Positions 1 through 9,332 of a stretch of 64,000 nucleotides of DNA are shown here, piece after piece. This DNA is from Lytechinus pictus (Eukaryota; Echinodermata; Echinoidea; Temnopleuroida; Toxopneustidae): the NCBI RefSeq assembly GCF_037042905.1, contig NC_087261.1, forward strand, positions 13,528,217-13,592,216, in the 5' to 3' direction. The first letter of the stretch is position 1. Every line of letters starts with the position of its first letter. Under the pieces are notes generated by a model. That model had not been told where the DNA came from. It was given only the letters and a program-made list of their open reading frames with translations, and ran no database searches. Made by a program: the position numbers and the translations under genes.

Positions 1-81
1 TGGGGTTTCAAATTAGTTTTACTTCTCATCATAGTAGCCTAGTAGGCCCTACTAAAATTATGTGAGCGGGAGCTGTCTTTA

Positions 82-660
82 CAAGGGGCGGATCCAACTT
101 TCGCAAATAGAGGGGGTGGAAAAATATTTTCATCTAAAAATAGATATGTTTCGCGAGCGGACATTCTGAGCACTTTTTGCGCCCCCCTATGTCGAACATT
201 GATTCGGCGCCCCAATGTCGAACAACAATTTGGCGCCCCCTAGGTTGAACATCAATTCGGTGACCCCAGGTTTAACATCACTTCGGCGCTCCCCAATATC
301 GAACATCAATTCGGCTTCCCTAGGTCGGACATCATTTCGGCGCCTCCCTAGGTTGAACGTCAATTTGCCCCCCCCCCATGTCGAACATCAATTCGGCGCC
401 CCTAGGTCGAACATCATCAATTCGGCGCCCCCTAGGTCGAACATCATCAATTCGGCACCCCCTAGGTCGAACATCAATCCGTCGCCCACACCCCTCTTCC
501 TTTTTTTTTGTCCATTTCTCTTTCTTTTTTTCTTTTTTCTCTTTCTCATCTTTGTCTCCTTTTCTCTCCCTTTTTCCTCTTTTTGGCACCCCCTTTTTCG
601 CCTACCCGGGGGGGGGGGGCGGGACCCGAGCCCCCCCCCCCCCCCCCGCCCAGAATACGT
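82..660. mobile_element. Degraded hAT-type end followed by low-complexity sequence
   Basis: The segment opens with CAAGGGGCGGATCC, very like the CAGTGGCGGATCC terminal repeat of the small hAT-like elements at 34,996 and 56,384. It then holds a minisatellite (188-487), T/C-rich runs (about 488-600) and long G and C homopolymers (about 607-650). I see no matching right-hand terminal repeat, so this looks like one end of an element with decayed or expanded contents. Long open frames here come only from repeats. Confidence 0.4.
188..487. repeat. Minisatellite, ~28-32 bp unit, about 10 copies
   Basis: The unit is roughly TAGGTCGAACATCAATTCGG plus a GCGCCCC-rich spacer. It repeats from about 188 to 487 with substitutions and small length changes. 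The last three copies, with ATCATCAATTCGG, are the most alike, suggesting recent amplification at the right edge. Confidence 0.8.
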
Positions 661-1298
661 GCATCCGTATGGTGACACGACATTTGCTCCGGGCTTTATT
701 TCGTCTAAGACGAATGGGTTTTTTAATTATTATTTTAGGTTTAGGGGAGAATAGTGTTAAATCCAGGTTGAAGTTTGTCATTCCAATTGTGTGTGGAATT
801 TATGGCGGAGCAATTGTCAACGGAGCAAATGCCATGGAACCGCTCGTGTTTGATGTCACTTAATTAAAACGGTCATAAATTTTAGCTCTTGAATTATTCA
901 TTTGATATATTTCCTCGAAATATCCTCACCTCAGATGATGTTTTTCTCTGTCTGTTCTTCTTTCAAAACAGACAAGAGGTCAAATGCATTTCCCCTATAG
1001 CATGTTTAGCTTGATCAAAATAATAGCAAACATCATTTCGACCAAAATAATGATTGACAATTTGAGTGCAATATTAGATATACATAAATGATATCGGAGC
1101 AACTCTTTATTTTGTGTAATAGGATTTGTGAGCCAGCTTTCAGATGCCGGGGGTGAGGTGCAAATTAAGATATTTGAAATATATATCAATATTGACGTAA
1201 TGCTAAATGAATGGGAGTCGTCAGCAATCGTATGTTTGTGGATATCAGATCATCAATAATGAATTAAGTAATGAATTCTTGAACCCTTTTTTTCGTAG

Positions 1299-1369
1299 AG
1301 AGGGACAAATGCGAGAGTCCACTTAGAGAAGGGGGACTTGCAAATTGCAGTCAGTCACTCGATGATGAG
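1299..1369 (+). CDS. GAREM: GAREM-like exon (first visible in window)
   Basis: The acceptor is ...TTTTTTTCGTAG and the donor GAG|GTAAGC. After two bases completing a split codon, the frame reads RDKCESPLREGG and ends at DDE in phase 0, joining cleanly to the next exon. At 71 bp it is too short to stand out as an ORF. The phase match and open frame support it. Its upstream partner is not recognised in the window. Confidence 0.7.
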
Positions 1370-4300
1370 GTAAGCAGTGGCATATACTTCACACAAACAC
1401 ACCCTCACACCCACCCACACACGATCTCTCTATCTCTCTCTCTCTCTCTCTCACGCACACACTCACACACCATAACGCACATCCTCACAAAATGAAATAT
1501 TTGAGGCATAATACTATAGGGTGGGGATACCTTTACTGGTTTACGATACGGTCTTTATAAATCGAATGATAATAGTTGTTAGGGTCCATTTTGAAGTCCA
1601 TGTGCATGATATACGATCAAAGTGTCTACCTTCCAATGCTCATCGTCTCCGCCCCCCCCCCCCTTTTTTTTTTTGCAGTGTTGTCGGGTAGAACTAAATT
1701 ATGAGCCTCGGAATAGATATTTCTAGATAGATAGCGCTATACAAATGCCTATTATTATTTATTTAGATTTTTTTATTTGTTTCTAAGATCATCACTATTA
1801 AATCCTGTCCTTTCTGTCATTCCCCCCCCCCCCCCACATGTGCAGTTTGGTACTGACTACACAATTCTCAGATCCCCTTTGGTCCCCGGCATGGTGCCGT
1901 CTCCCTCCTTGAAGAGCATCCTTCGGTTTACTCATGATTTGACTGAAAGCTCTTCGTACTACCAAGTACCGAAGAATAGGAGCATTGATGAGGATATTTA
2001 TATCGATGAGGATGGTGCAAGTAGTCAGAGCGATGACGAGGAGCTAGAAGAGTTGAAAACAACCGGTGTGGCAGGTGATTATATCATAGTGCGATATGTT
2101 ACTATTACAACATTACATCTTCTTCTTTATTGTCTTCTTGCCCCCCCCCCCCCCGTCTTTAATTCTCTTCGGCCCTTTCTTCTTCTTCTTCTTCCTTTCC
2201 CTCTTCATATTTATCCTCGATCCTGTCCTTAAATTTATTCTTATTCTAGCTACCACGGGTTTACGCCACTGCTTAAGTTCACACAAAAACCAGATTGTTC
2301 ACCAGGACCCACTTTCGCTCTTTACTATTGTGTTTATCTACTGCAACAAGATTATCTTGTTGAACATTTTAACACTTGACTTTTTCCATGCTTATGTCAC
2401 TTGTCCTCTTTCGGTGATATGCCATTTAGTTTTTAGGTGTGGTTAAGTGAGTTAATCTTAGTGAATTAAACTGGCTGACAACAGAAATGGGTGTTCCATT
2501 TATATCAAGCTCGAAAGGAAAACACAATTTTAAGAGTTTTATACGGTTATTTCCCGTTCACGAATTTGCCGCATGTGTGATTCCATACAACGGCTTTACA
2601 AATAGGAGGATAAGAATATGAAAACGCTCAGCGGCATACTCATTAAAACGTTGCTCCTGAGCGAAGGTGTTTGTCAAATATGATTCCTATTAAACCTACA
2701 CTTTAAAAATTAATAAGTCAAAAATGATTAGTTAATAGGGTCAGCTGGGTGCAACTGTTATTCTAGTAATATTTTACTATTTTCTAGTTACTAGAATATA
2801 GTTATTTCTGACTAAAACACAAGTCAGAAATGTGACAAGACATATCAGTTGCACCCAGCTGACTACTGGTCTAGTCAATTTGACTGATTTTTTAAGAGTG
2901 TATATTTCTTTACATTCCATCAGGAAACTTCCCAGAAAGAAAATCTCTAAGAAGTCGATGTCCTGACTCCCTTCCTCGCAATGCACCGCCTCCTATTCCA
3001 GACCGCTCACCACTTTATCGAAGAGAGTCCACGCCGATTACGCTAGGGGGATTTACACAAAGAACCGCTTCTACTTTGGGTGCTTCAATGGTTAATGGTT
3101 TGGGAAGTAAGACGCTTTCGCCAGCAACTCCAGTTTCACGTAGAGATACGTCAGCAGTGAACAAGACGACCATGATGTCGTCTCTGTTATTCGAATTTCG
3201 AGCTCGCCATAGTGTAACCAATATCTCGTCAGCTACGGTTGATGACCATGACGGTTTGGCCGGACTATCCGGAAACCACCCGATCGATGACATACCACCA
3301 CCTCTTCCTCCTCCTCGGCAAACGATAACTCCCTATCCTGAAAAGGTCCAAGTAACATCACCGTCACCCCCACCACCGTCACCTCCATCTCCAACACCAT
3401 CATCATCATCATCTTCATCACCATCACCACCACCGCCACCGATTCCATCGCCACCTTCCGAAGACGGCGTGGAAGACTTGAGCGTGCTCCCTATCGCTGA
3501 CTTTCCTCCTCCTCTTCCAGAGAGGTCGCTTTCTCTGGCTTCCTTGTCTTCGTTGACATCGGGGGTCTCGGCCGCCTCTGTAGCTTCTGTAGATTCAGTG
3601 AAATCAGCGACATCGGTGGAGAGTCTTACGAGCCTATCATCATTTACAGGCCTACCAATGTCAGATAGTAAGTATTACTTTGATAACCGAGAACTAATTT
3701 TCAGATTCTGTAAAACGGTGATATGGCCTACCCGAAAGGGAGTTTAAATCCTTTCTTCCGAACCCTCAAAACGTAATTAATTATTTTTTTTGTTTGTTTA
3801 TTGTTTTTATTTGGTAGGCTGGGTGACAGTTGTCAAACATTTTTGCGTCAGATCTTAAACTTTATGAATGAATGTTTAGTCGTGATAGAAGCCGTAAACT
3901 GCGAAAGAACTTACACCATCTCCCTTCCCCTCTCCTATCTCTTTCTTTGGTATATCTCAAAGGCCAAAGTTTCCCAGATTCAATCAAGACGTTGAAGGCG
4001 AATAATATGAATCGCTACCCAACATTCTCCACGATGCGACACAAACGCACTGAAACGCTCGGAAGGATGCATGACAAGGGAAGTGTTTCACTTGGGCGTT
4101 CCGTATCATGCTTGTCTCCACATGGCCATCGGAACCTCGCGGCCGCCAATCGGAAGTTGCCACCGCTTCCGATTAGCAATAAGCAGTCCGAGGTGTCACC
4201 GATTTCCGACTATACTCTTGAACCGAAGACAACGACTTTCAGACGACCACGTCCATTTAGTAGCGAGAACATCCTCGAAGGCACTCGGGATTTCCCACCT

Positions 4301-6762
4301 CCGCTTCCGGCAGACCGATCATCATCCATGGAGAACTTGCTTCGTCAAAATAGGGGTACGTACGGCATGTATGTAATTGATTATGATGGTGATGATTTGA
4401 AAATGGGAGTAATCAATGAGGCCTGATGCAGGCCGCTGCAAGGCTTCGACACCTCTGCTAACTTTTCTTTAGATCTTACATAAGCCTATGATGTTGGTGA
4501 GAACAAGAAGCCCGGGTTCGATTTCCTGCTGACGTCTTCTGATGAGTCAGGTGCAAATACCACCGATTTCGATACGACGCGGCAGTGGTCCCTGAGACTC
4601 CTCTCTTTATCTCCATTCGAAGTGACTACCGGGACATCTAATGCCTCCCGCTACTTCTTAATTTCCGTAGTGTTCATTAATAAAGGGCTAAGAACATTTG
4701 ATGTTAAAAGAAAATTCTAAGATATTGTCCCTAAATCTTTGTCTGATGGATTCTAGAGTCCAGATTAGAAATTTCAGATTAACCTGTCCGCATGACCGTG
4801 CCCTTTGCTTCTAGTGATGATACATTGGATCCTTTTTCCACAGAGTACATCGAATCGAAGCCATTAAGAGAATTTGCCTTATTTGTGTTACCCGTTTCAA
4901 TGCTATACTCTTGTAAGAACTTGTTGGTGTTCCAGGCCAGTAAAGACAACTTTTTATTGTAATCTTGTTAGCAACATGAGAGATCATTTCGAAATTTAGG
5001 TCCACTGTATTACAGACTGATTATGGACACATTCTCTGTAGACAAAGTATATTTCATTTTGCATTTTAGCAATGAACTTGCGATCAGATCTATCCTTCAT
5101 TGTCATTGACAATGAAGGATAGACAAATGAAATTTAAAAGGAAATAAGGCAACTTTCTTTTCTTTGTATCCTGGCCCCCTTTTCCAGCAGGTTATGCTAA
5201 CTCACACGGAGTACCTGCTACGGGACCGGCTACACCGCCTCGGATGTCGGCGACGCCCTCAAAATCAGCTGCAAAAGTTAAACGTCAACGGAGCTACTTC
5301 GCTTCAAATCGCAGTAGGGCTCCGACGCAGAAGCCCCAAATCCCCACCGCCAACATTGCCCCGAGACCTTCACCACTAAGCAACATCATGCTCTCTCTTT
5401 CGAAGTCACACGACGGGGCTATACCTCGAAGACATGATCCATTACCTAGCCATCAAGCGACTTCAACAGAAGATGGCGATTCTGATGGCAATTCCGATGA
5501 TGATTCCGATGATGATGGCGATCATAATTATCTCTATCCAGAGGCGCCGACATATGACGACACTGAAACGTACCCATCGAATAGTGCTGCTTTGAATGTA
5601 AGCGATCGTTTCACTTTTCTTAGTATTTCCTAAATAAGTAAATATGAATACGAAATATTGACACCTATAGCAGTAATTGAGTAGTTAATTAAACCCTATC
5701 TGCTTAATGTATGTATATTATCATGTATAATTCTTAGCAGGGGCTGATCCAGGCGAGGGGGTAGAGATGTGGTAGGCCCCGCCTCAACATGACCTGCCAG
5801 TGCGTTAGATTACACAAAAAAGCACTAGGGCCAACCCCTTTCTGGACCCGTAGCGTGAGACCCTTGGTTCTTAATTTGTTGCCCGTCACATTTTTATAGA
5901 TAATCGTTGTCCAGCCCCTTCCTGGACCCGCAGCGTGAGACCCTTGGTTCTTAATTTGTTGCCCGTCACATTTTTATTGATAATCGTTATCTGACATGCA
6001 CGTTTTAAGAGGACAACGAATTTTGTCATGGACATGATATTCCGCTTTTATATAGCACTAAATATCGGAAAGACGTCTCTAAGCGCTTTACAGATATACT
6101 ATTGTCATCACTGAGAACCTTTTATTACGAGGGAAAGTATCTCAAAGAGGTGAAAAAGTTATCGGGGTCCCCATAATAATTTAACCCGCAACTCGTATTT
6201 AAAGAAATGGTATAGCATTCATTCTAGCTATTACCTTTTTTCCTGGGCCCCTTCAACACATAATCATGCTGTCTTTCATATCCAAAGGACGGATTTCGAT
6301 TCCAGGTGGATATTTTTTAACCTTTACAAAGTAGTAAAGACCGATCTTTAGTTTAAGCCAATCAACTATCATTCTCTTAGTTCACTATTCCTCACAAAAC
6401 TATATATATATATCTTTCCTTTTTCCATCTATTAATTTATTTATTTTTGTTGCAAACTTTACTAGGTAACGCCTCCAACTGTACCGGCTCGAATCGCGAA
6501 AAAATCTGCCAGCCTACCCCGCAGTTGCATCAAGAATCTCAAGGACATACCAGTGGACATCGCTACCCTTAGCTGCGATCAGATCGCTCAGGCACTTCGT
6601 CTTCTTAACATCCGTGATGATATCATCGACAAACTCCGATCGGAAAAGATGAACGGCGAGCTTCTTAAGTCGATGTCAGAGGAGATACTTCGAACCGAGT
6701 TTCACATGTCGCAATTCCACGCCATCAAAGTCATCAAATTCGTCAATGGATGGCGACCCTAA
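1299..6762 (+). CDS. GAREM: GAREM-like SAM-domain adaptor protein, 3' part of gene (six exons)
   Basis: Joined exons 1299-1369, 1846-2074, 2924-3667, 3978-4355, 5191-5597 and 6466-6762 keep one open frame of about 707 residues with GT-AG borders. Visible features in order: a tyrosine segment (DYTIL, YYQVP, IYIDED), proline motifs likely to bind SH3 domains (PPPLPPPRQ, FPPPLPERS, RKLPPLP, FPPPLPADRS), a Pro/Ser tract near 3361-3460, an acidic Asp/Ser tract near 5470-5525, and a C-terminal SAM domain from about 6553 ending KFVNGWRP. GAREM proteins carry an N-terminal CABIT domain, proline/tyrosine motifs that bind GRB2 and SHP2 downstream of EGFR, and a C-terminal SAM domain ending in much the same way. 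The CABIT exons would lie left of the window. The family call rests on architecture and the SAM tail. Another SAM adaptor is the main alternative. Confidence 0.72.
1390..1475. repeat. (CA)n/(TC)n microsatellite in intron
   Basis: Imperfect CA-rich and TC-rich dinucleotide runs lie just after the donor of the 1299-1369 exon. Confidence 0.85.
1715..1765 (+). mobile_element. LINE/SINE 3'-tail relic
   Basis: TAGCGCTATACAAATGCC followed by TATTATTATT resembles the end of the LINE tail at 48,980-49,020 (GCGCTATATAAGAACTGC plus an ATT run). Only the tail is recognisable. Confidence 0.4.
1846..2074 (+). CDS. GAREM: GAREM-like exon, tyrosine/acidic segment
   Basis: The acceptor follows a C-homopolymer (...CACATGTGCAG) and the donor is GCAG|GTGATT, leaving in phase 1. 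It encodes FGTDYTILRSPLVPG and then an acidic, tyrosine-containing stretch (SIDEDIYIDEDG). The apparent ORF upstream of 1846 is only the polypyrimidine tract read through. Confidence 0.8.
2699..2900. mobile_element. TA-flanked MITE, family A, in intron
   Basis: A 202-bp element bounded by TA dinucleotides (2697-2698 and 2901-2902), with ~60-bp inverted ends: CACTTTAAAAA on the left and TTTTTAAGAGTG on the right. The inner part, CAGCTGGGTGCAAC, is mirrored as GTTGCACCCAGCTG. TA TSDs and size fit a mariner-type MITE. A second copy is at 42,713. The right end stops only 23 bp before the exon at 2924, so host splicing sequence begins almost at the element edge. Confidence 0.8.
2924..3667 (+). CDS. 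GAREM: GAREM-like exon, proline/serine-rich
   Basis: The largest exon (744 bp). Acceptor CATTCCATCAG, donor GATA|GTAAGT, entering and leaving in phase 1. It encodes 248 residues with several PxxP motifs (PPPLPPPRQ near 3298, FPPPLPERS near 3502), a Ser/Pro-only tract from CCA/TCA repeats near 3361-3460, and a Ser/Val-rich end (SVKSATSVESLTSLSS). Confidence 0.88.
3978..4355 (+). CDS. GAREM: GAREM-like exon, SH3-ligand motifs
   Basis: The acceptor is either TTTCCCAG (exon from 3978) or the upstream CTCAAAG (exon from 3963). Both keep the frame, so 15 bases could be included or skipped. The donor is AATAGG G|GTACGT. It encodes RKLPPLPISNK and FPPPLPADRSSSMENLL, short proline motifs followed by Ser/Arg that resemble those in the previous exon. 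Confidence 0.83.
5090..5122. repeat. Perfect hairpin, 16-bp arms, 1-bp loop
   Basis: CTATCCTTCATTGTCA is followed after one T by its exact reverse complement. It lies in the intron 69 bp before the exon at 5191 and could form a strong hairpin in the pre-mRNA near the acceptor. Confidence 0.9.
5191..5597 (+). CDS. GAREM: GAREM-like exon, Thr/Pro and acidic
   Basis: The acceptor is a tandem NAGNAG (CCAGCAG), so the exon can begin at 5188 or 5191 with the frame kept and one residue gained or lost. The donor is TTTGAAT|GTAAGC, leaving in phase 0. The protein has a basic Ser/Thr/Pro half, then an Asp/Ser repeat (GDSDGNSDDDSDDDGD) and tyrosines (NYLYPEAPTYDD) that could be phosphorylated. Confidence 0.85.
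5831..5990. repeat. 80-bp tandem duplication in intron
   Basis: Two near-identical 80-bp units start at CCAACCCC (5831) and CCAGCCCC (5911). Each contains GTGAGACCCTTGGTTC and GCCCGTCACATTTTTAT, with only a few mismatches. Confidence 0.9.
6466..6762 (+). CDS. GAREM: GAREM-like terminal exon, SAM domain
   Basis: The acceptor is TTTACTAG, in phase 0. The exon encodes a basic linker (ARIAKKSASLPRSC) and a ~65-residue SAM domain. Conserved-looking positions include LSCDQIAQALRLL, the charged turn DDIIDKL, NGELLKSMSEEIL and IKVIKFVNGWRP before TAA at 6760-6762. SAM domains mediate homo- or hetero-oligomerisation. The last 13 codons plus stop are the first copy of the 47-bp tandem array that follows. 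Confidence 0.88.
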   Translation, partial: VTPPTVPARIAKKSASLPRSCIKNLKDIPVDIATLSCDQIAQALRLLNIRDDIIDKLRSEKMNGELLKSMSEEILRTEFHMSQFHAIKVIKFVNGWRP

Positions 6763-7050
6763 GAGAATGCATCAGAGTCATCAAGTTCATCAACGGATGG
6801 CGACCTTAAGAGATTACATCAAAGTCATCAAGTTCATCAACGGATGGCGACCTTAAGAGATTACATCAAAGTCATCAAGTTCGTCAACCGATGGTGACCT
6901 AAGAGATTACATCAGAGTCATCAAGCTCATCGACGGATGGCGACCTTAAGAGATTACATCAAAGTCATTTAGTTCGTCAACGGATAGTGACCTTAAGAGA
7001 TTACATCAAACTCATTGAGTTCATCAACGGGTTGCGATCTTTTAAGAGAC
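6723..7050 (+). repeat. 47-bp tandem repeat of the SAM-domain C-terminus running into the 3' UTR
   Basis: Seven consecutive units start at 6723 (coding), 6770, 6817, 6864, 6910, 6957 and 7004. Each begins CATCAAAGTCATCAAG and ends near TTAAGAGATTA. Read in the right frame, several copies (6770, 6817, 6910) still encode IKVIKFINGWRP or close variants, then TAA. Later copies carry stops or substitutions. The 47-bp period is not a multiple of 3, and each unit has its own stop. Confidence 0.95.
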
Positions 7051-7636
7051 TGTATAAAAAAAACTAGTGAATTTTATTTCCAGAAACTGACAAGTTGGGT
7101 GGTGGACTTTTATGTACAAGTATATACTTTAATATCGGTGCAGTATCAAGTCACCTTTTTCTCAAATTGCCTCAAGTGACCAAAGTCGTTAAGATATTCA
7201 GAATAATTGAATCATATTGATTTTTCTTTATCTGAATTCGACTGTCGATTGTACATAAATCTCCCAAATGTCATAGTTTTGACGGTCTTCCTTAGATATC
7301 ATAATCAATCACGTAGCTTTTTCTGCACTAACAATTAAGTCAAACTATAAACGTGTTCACTTCAAAAAAATTATGTCCGCTGATACTCTGCCAGGGTGGT
7401 TCTTGAAAACGGTAATGAATAAACAATCCTGGTAGAAGTAATAGAGGTTAATGGAACGGGGTTCTTGAAGACCTATTTTCAAGCTCGAATCCTAGATCGA
7501 CTCCTCTTAGTGGACCGTTTCTTACAATGAGTTGTGACTGATCTCAACTATGACAATCCAATGTTCTTATTCTCCATAAAGGAAAATTTCACAGTGTTTC
7601 TGTTGAGCGCATCGTTTTGGCAAAGCAATGACGTAT
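7051..7636. other. 3' flank of the GAREM-like gene
   Basis: No gene or clear repeat is seen. An AATAAA hexamer at 7418-7423 is a possible polyadenylation signal, giving a 3' UTR of roughly 680 bases that would include the 47-bp array. Confidence 0.35.
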
Positions 7637-7930
7637 GTGGAGCGTCGGGGCCCAGTGGATTAGTCTCCGGACTTTGAAACAGAGGGTCGTGGGTTCAAAT
7701 CCCAGCCATGGCGTAATTTCCTTCAGCAAGGAATTCATCTACAGTGTGCTGCACTCGACCCAGGTGAGGTAATGGGTACCGGCAGGAAGTAATTCCTCAA
7801 AAAGCTGTGTGCACCGAATAGGTAGCCTAGCTTAGCCGGGTGATAATAGCAGGGCCCGCTGGGAGAACAGTTTTCGGAACTGAAGTGGCTACCCTGGGTA
7901 AATATACCTTTATTATTATTATTATGCACA
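7637..7930 (+). mobile_element. tRNA-derived SINE, copy 1
   Basis: The head GTGGAGCGTCGGGGCCCAGT resembles a tRNA. It has an A-box-like GGCCCAGTGGATTAG and a B box GGTTCAAATCC (7692-7702), the internal RNA polymerase III promoter. A body follows (CAGCAAGGAATTC, GGCAGGAAGTAATTCCT, TAGCCTAGCTTAGCCGGG), then a tail domain (AGAACAGTTTTCGGAACTG ... CTACCCTGGGTAAATATA) ending in (ATT)n. Copy 2 is at 26,818. A tail-only fragment is at about 12,597. Confidence 0.85.
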
Positions 7931-8061
7931 AGTATAATTCATATTTAGAAGGGAAACAAATGGTCATACATCTGCATTAACATGACAAATGTTGTTGACA
8001 TTGCTGTCTTTTCATAATTATGATTGATCAGATAAATCTTAACTCGTTCTAAAATTGGGTC

Positions 8062-8357
8062 CTGGGTCCCGTCTTACATAGAGTTACAATTATTGATCCA
8101 ATCAATCGTAACTCTATGGAAACCCATCAGTGTCATAATTTTTTTCTACATGAAATTTGCAAAATATCCTTTGTAAACAAAGGCAAACACACCAAATTGT
8201 GAAGAAAACAATGAATTTATGTAGTAATATACATCATATATAGAAAAAAATGAAGAAACATGCCCCGGGAAACATGCATTTTAGATGTGGGCGTCGTTGG
8301 CTTTCCATAGTTGAGATTGATCAGATCAATCGCAGCTCTTTGTTAGACGGGGCCCTG
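8062..8357. mobile_element. MITE with ~60-bp terminal inverted repeats
   Basis: The left end CTGGGTCCCGTCTTACATAG is mirrored on the right by TTGTTAGACGGGGCCCTG. The inner arms GATCCAATCAATCGTAACTC and GAGATTGATCAGATCAATCG also pair. It is about 296 bp, AT-rich inside, with no coding capacity. Confidence 0.75.
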
Positions 8358-9330
8358 ATGTACCATCTCAACACGTGGTACAAGGCTGGGTTTGGACTCT
8401 CTTGTTGCTGGAAGAATGTGATACCACCATACCACCAAAGACCGACGTGAACTTATAAAGAGAATTTGTATGATTTTGGTATAAGGTTCGAAAGTCCGTC
8501 ATAAGTCTTGCATTTTATTCGTGTTATTGCAAACTTGATATTGATTAGTGATAAGTTTTTAGCAAGAGAAGGAATAAAATGTTTGTGTGTGTGTGTGTTA
8601 TTGTCATCAAAATATTTCAATAAGTTAGTGTACCGATACCATTCGATTCGCACCGTAATTACCCTGTCAATATACATGTATATCTTCAAATGTTATCAAA
8701 TCCAAATGAGCATTATCAGGCTTTGTGTGACTTATATCTCGTGTAGGCCCGACTGATTATACTCTCTTATCCTTACATGGTGGTAGAGCCTGAGCCTACT
8801 GATGCCCTGAACATTTTGCGATATGCCCATGTAGAGGTTGGTGATATCACTGAATCTTAAGATAATTCACATTTGATAGAATTTGACATACAAAATGTAT
8901 CTTTCACGCATATTAAGTCAGCCCATCGAAACACTGAAACTATCTACCATTGGAATGAATGATATAAAATTTCAGTCACGTGGCGGTGAATCTTTGTACG
9001 ATTGGTTTAAAGTTAATCACCTAGAAAAAGAGACATGTTCGCCCATCAGTCACACAAAGCAAAATATTATGCACTCACAATGCTCACAGTGTTGCGTTTG
9101 ATTATTTGAGCTGTGTTTGATTATACTGATGGAGTTAATTACGTGTAGTTGAAGCCTGAGCCTATCATTGGTTGAGATGCATTCCTTTACCTTAACAATC
9201 TATCGACTTTTTTGCGAATATTATAGGGCCTGCATTGCATGATAGCTACCAATTCTCCAATTATGCCAATAGTAGACTTGACTCTGTCAAAATGTTTATT
9301 GCAAAAAAGCAGAAAAATAATTTGAATATA
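8358..9330. other. Intergenic, no gene seen
   Basis: AT-rich sequence with a short (GT)n run near 8583-8597. The ORFs here are short and show no recognisable protein. Confidence 0.5.
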
Positions 9331-9332
9331 TT

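Noticed and set aside
215..863. ORFs of 161-179 codons on the + strand
   Set aside because: Products of a minisatellite and homopolymers with no recognisable domain. I could not assign the region to the GAREM-like gene.
2777..3454. Minus-strand ORFs opposite the GAREM-like proline-rich exon
   Set aside because: Shadows of the + strand exon; the forward frame has splice sites and in-phase partners.
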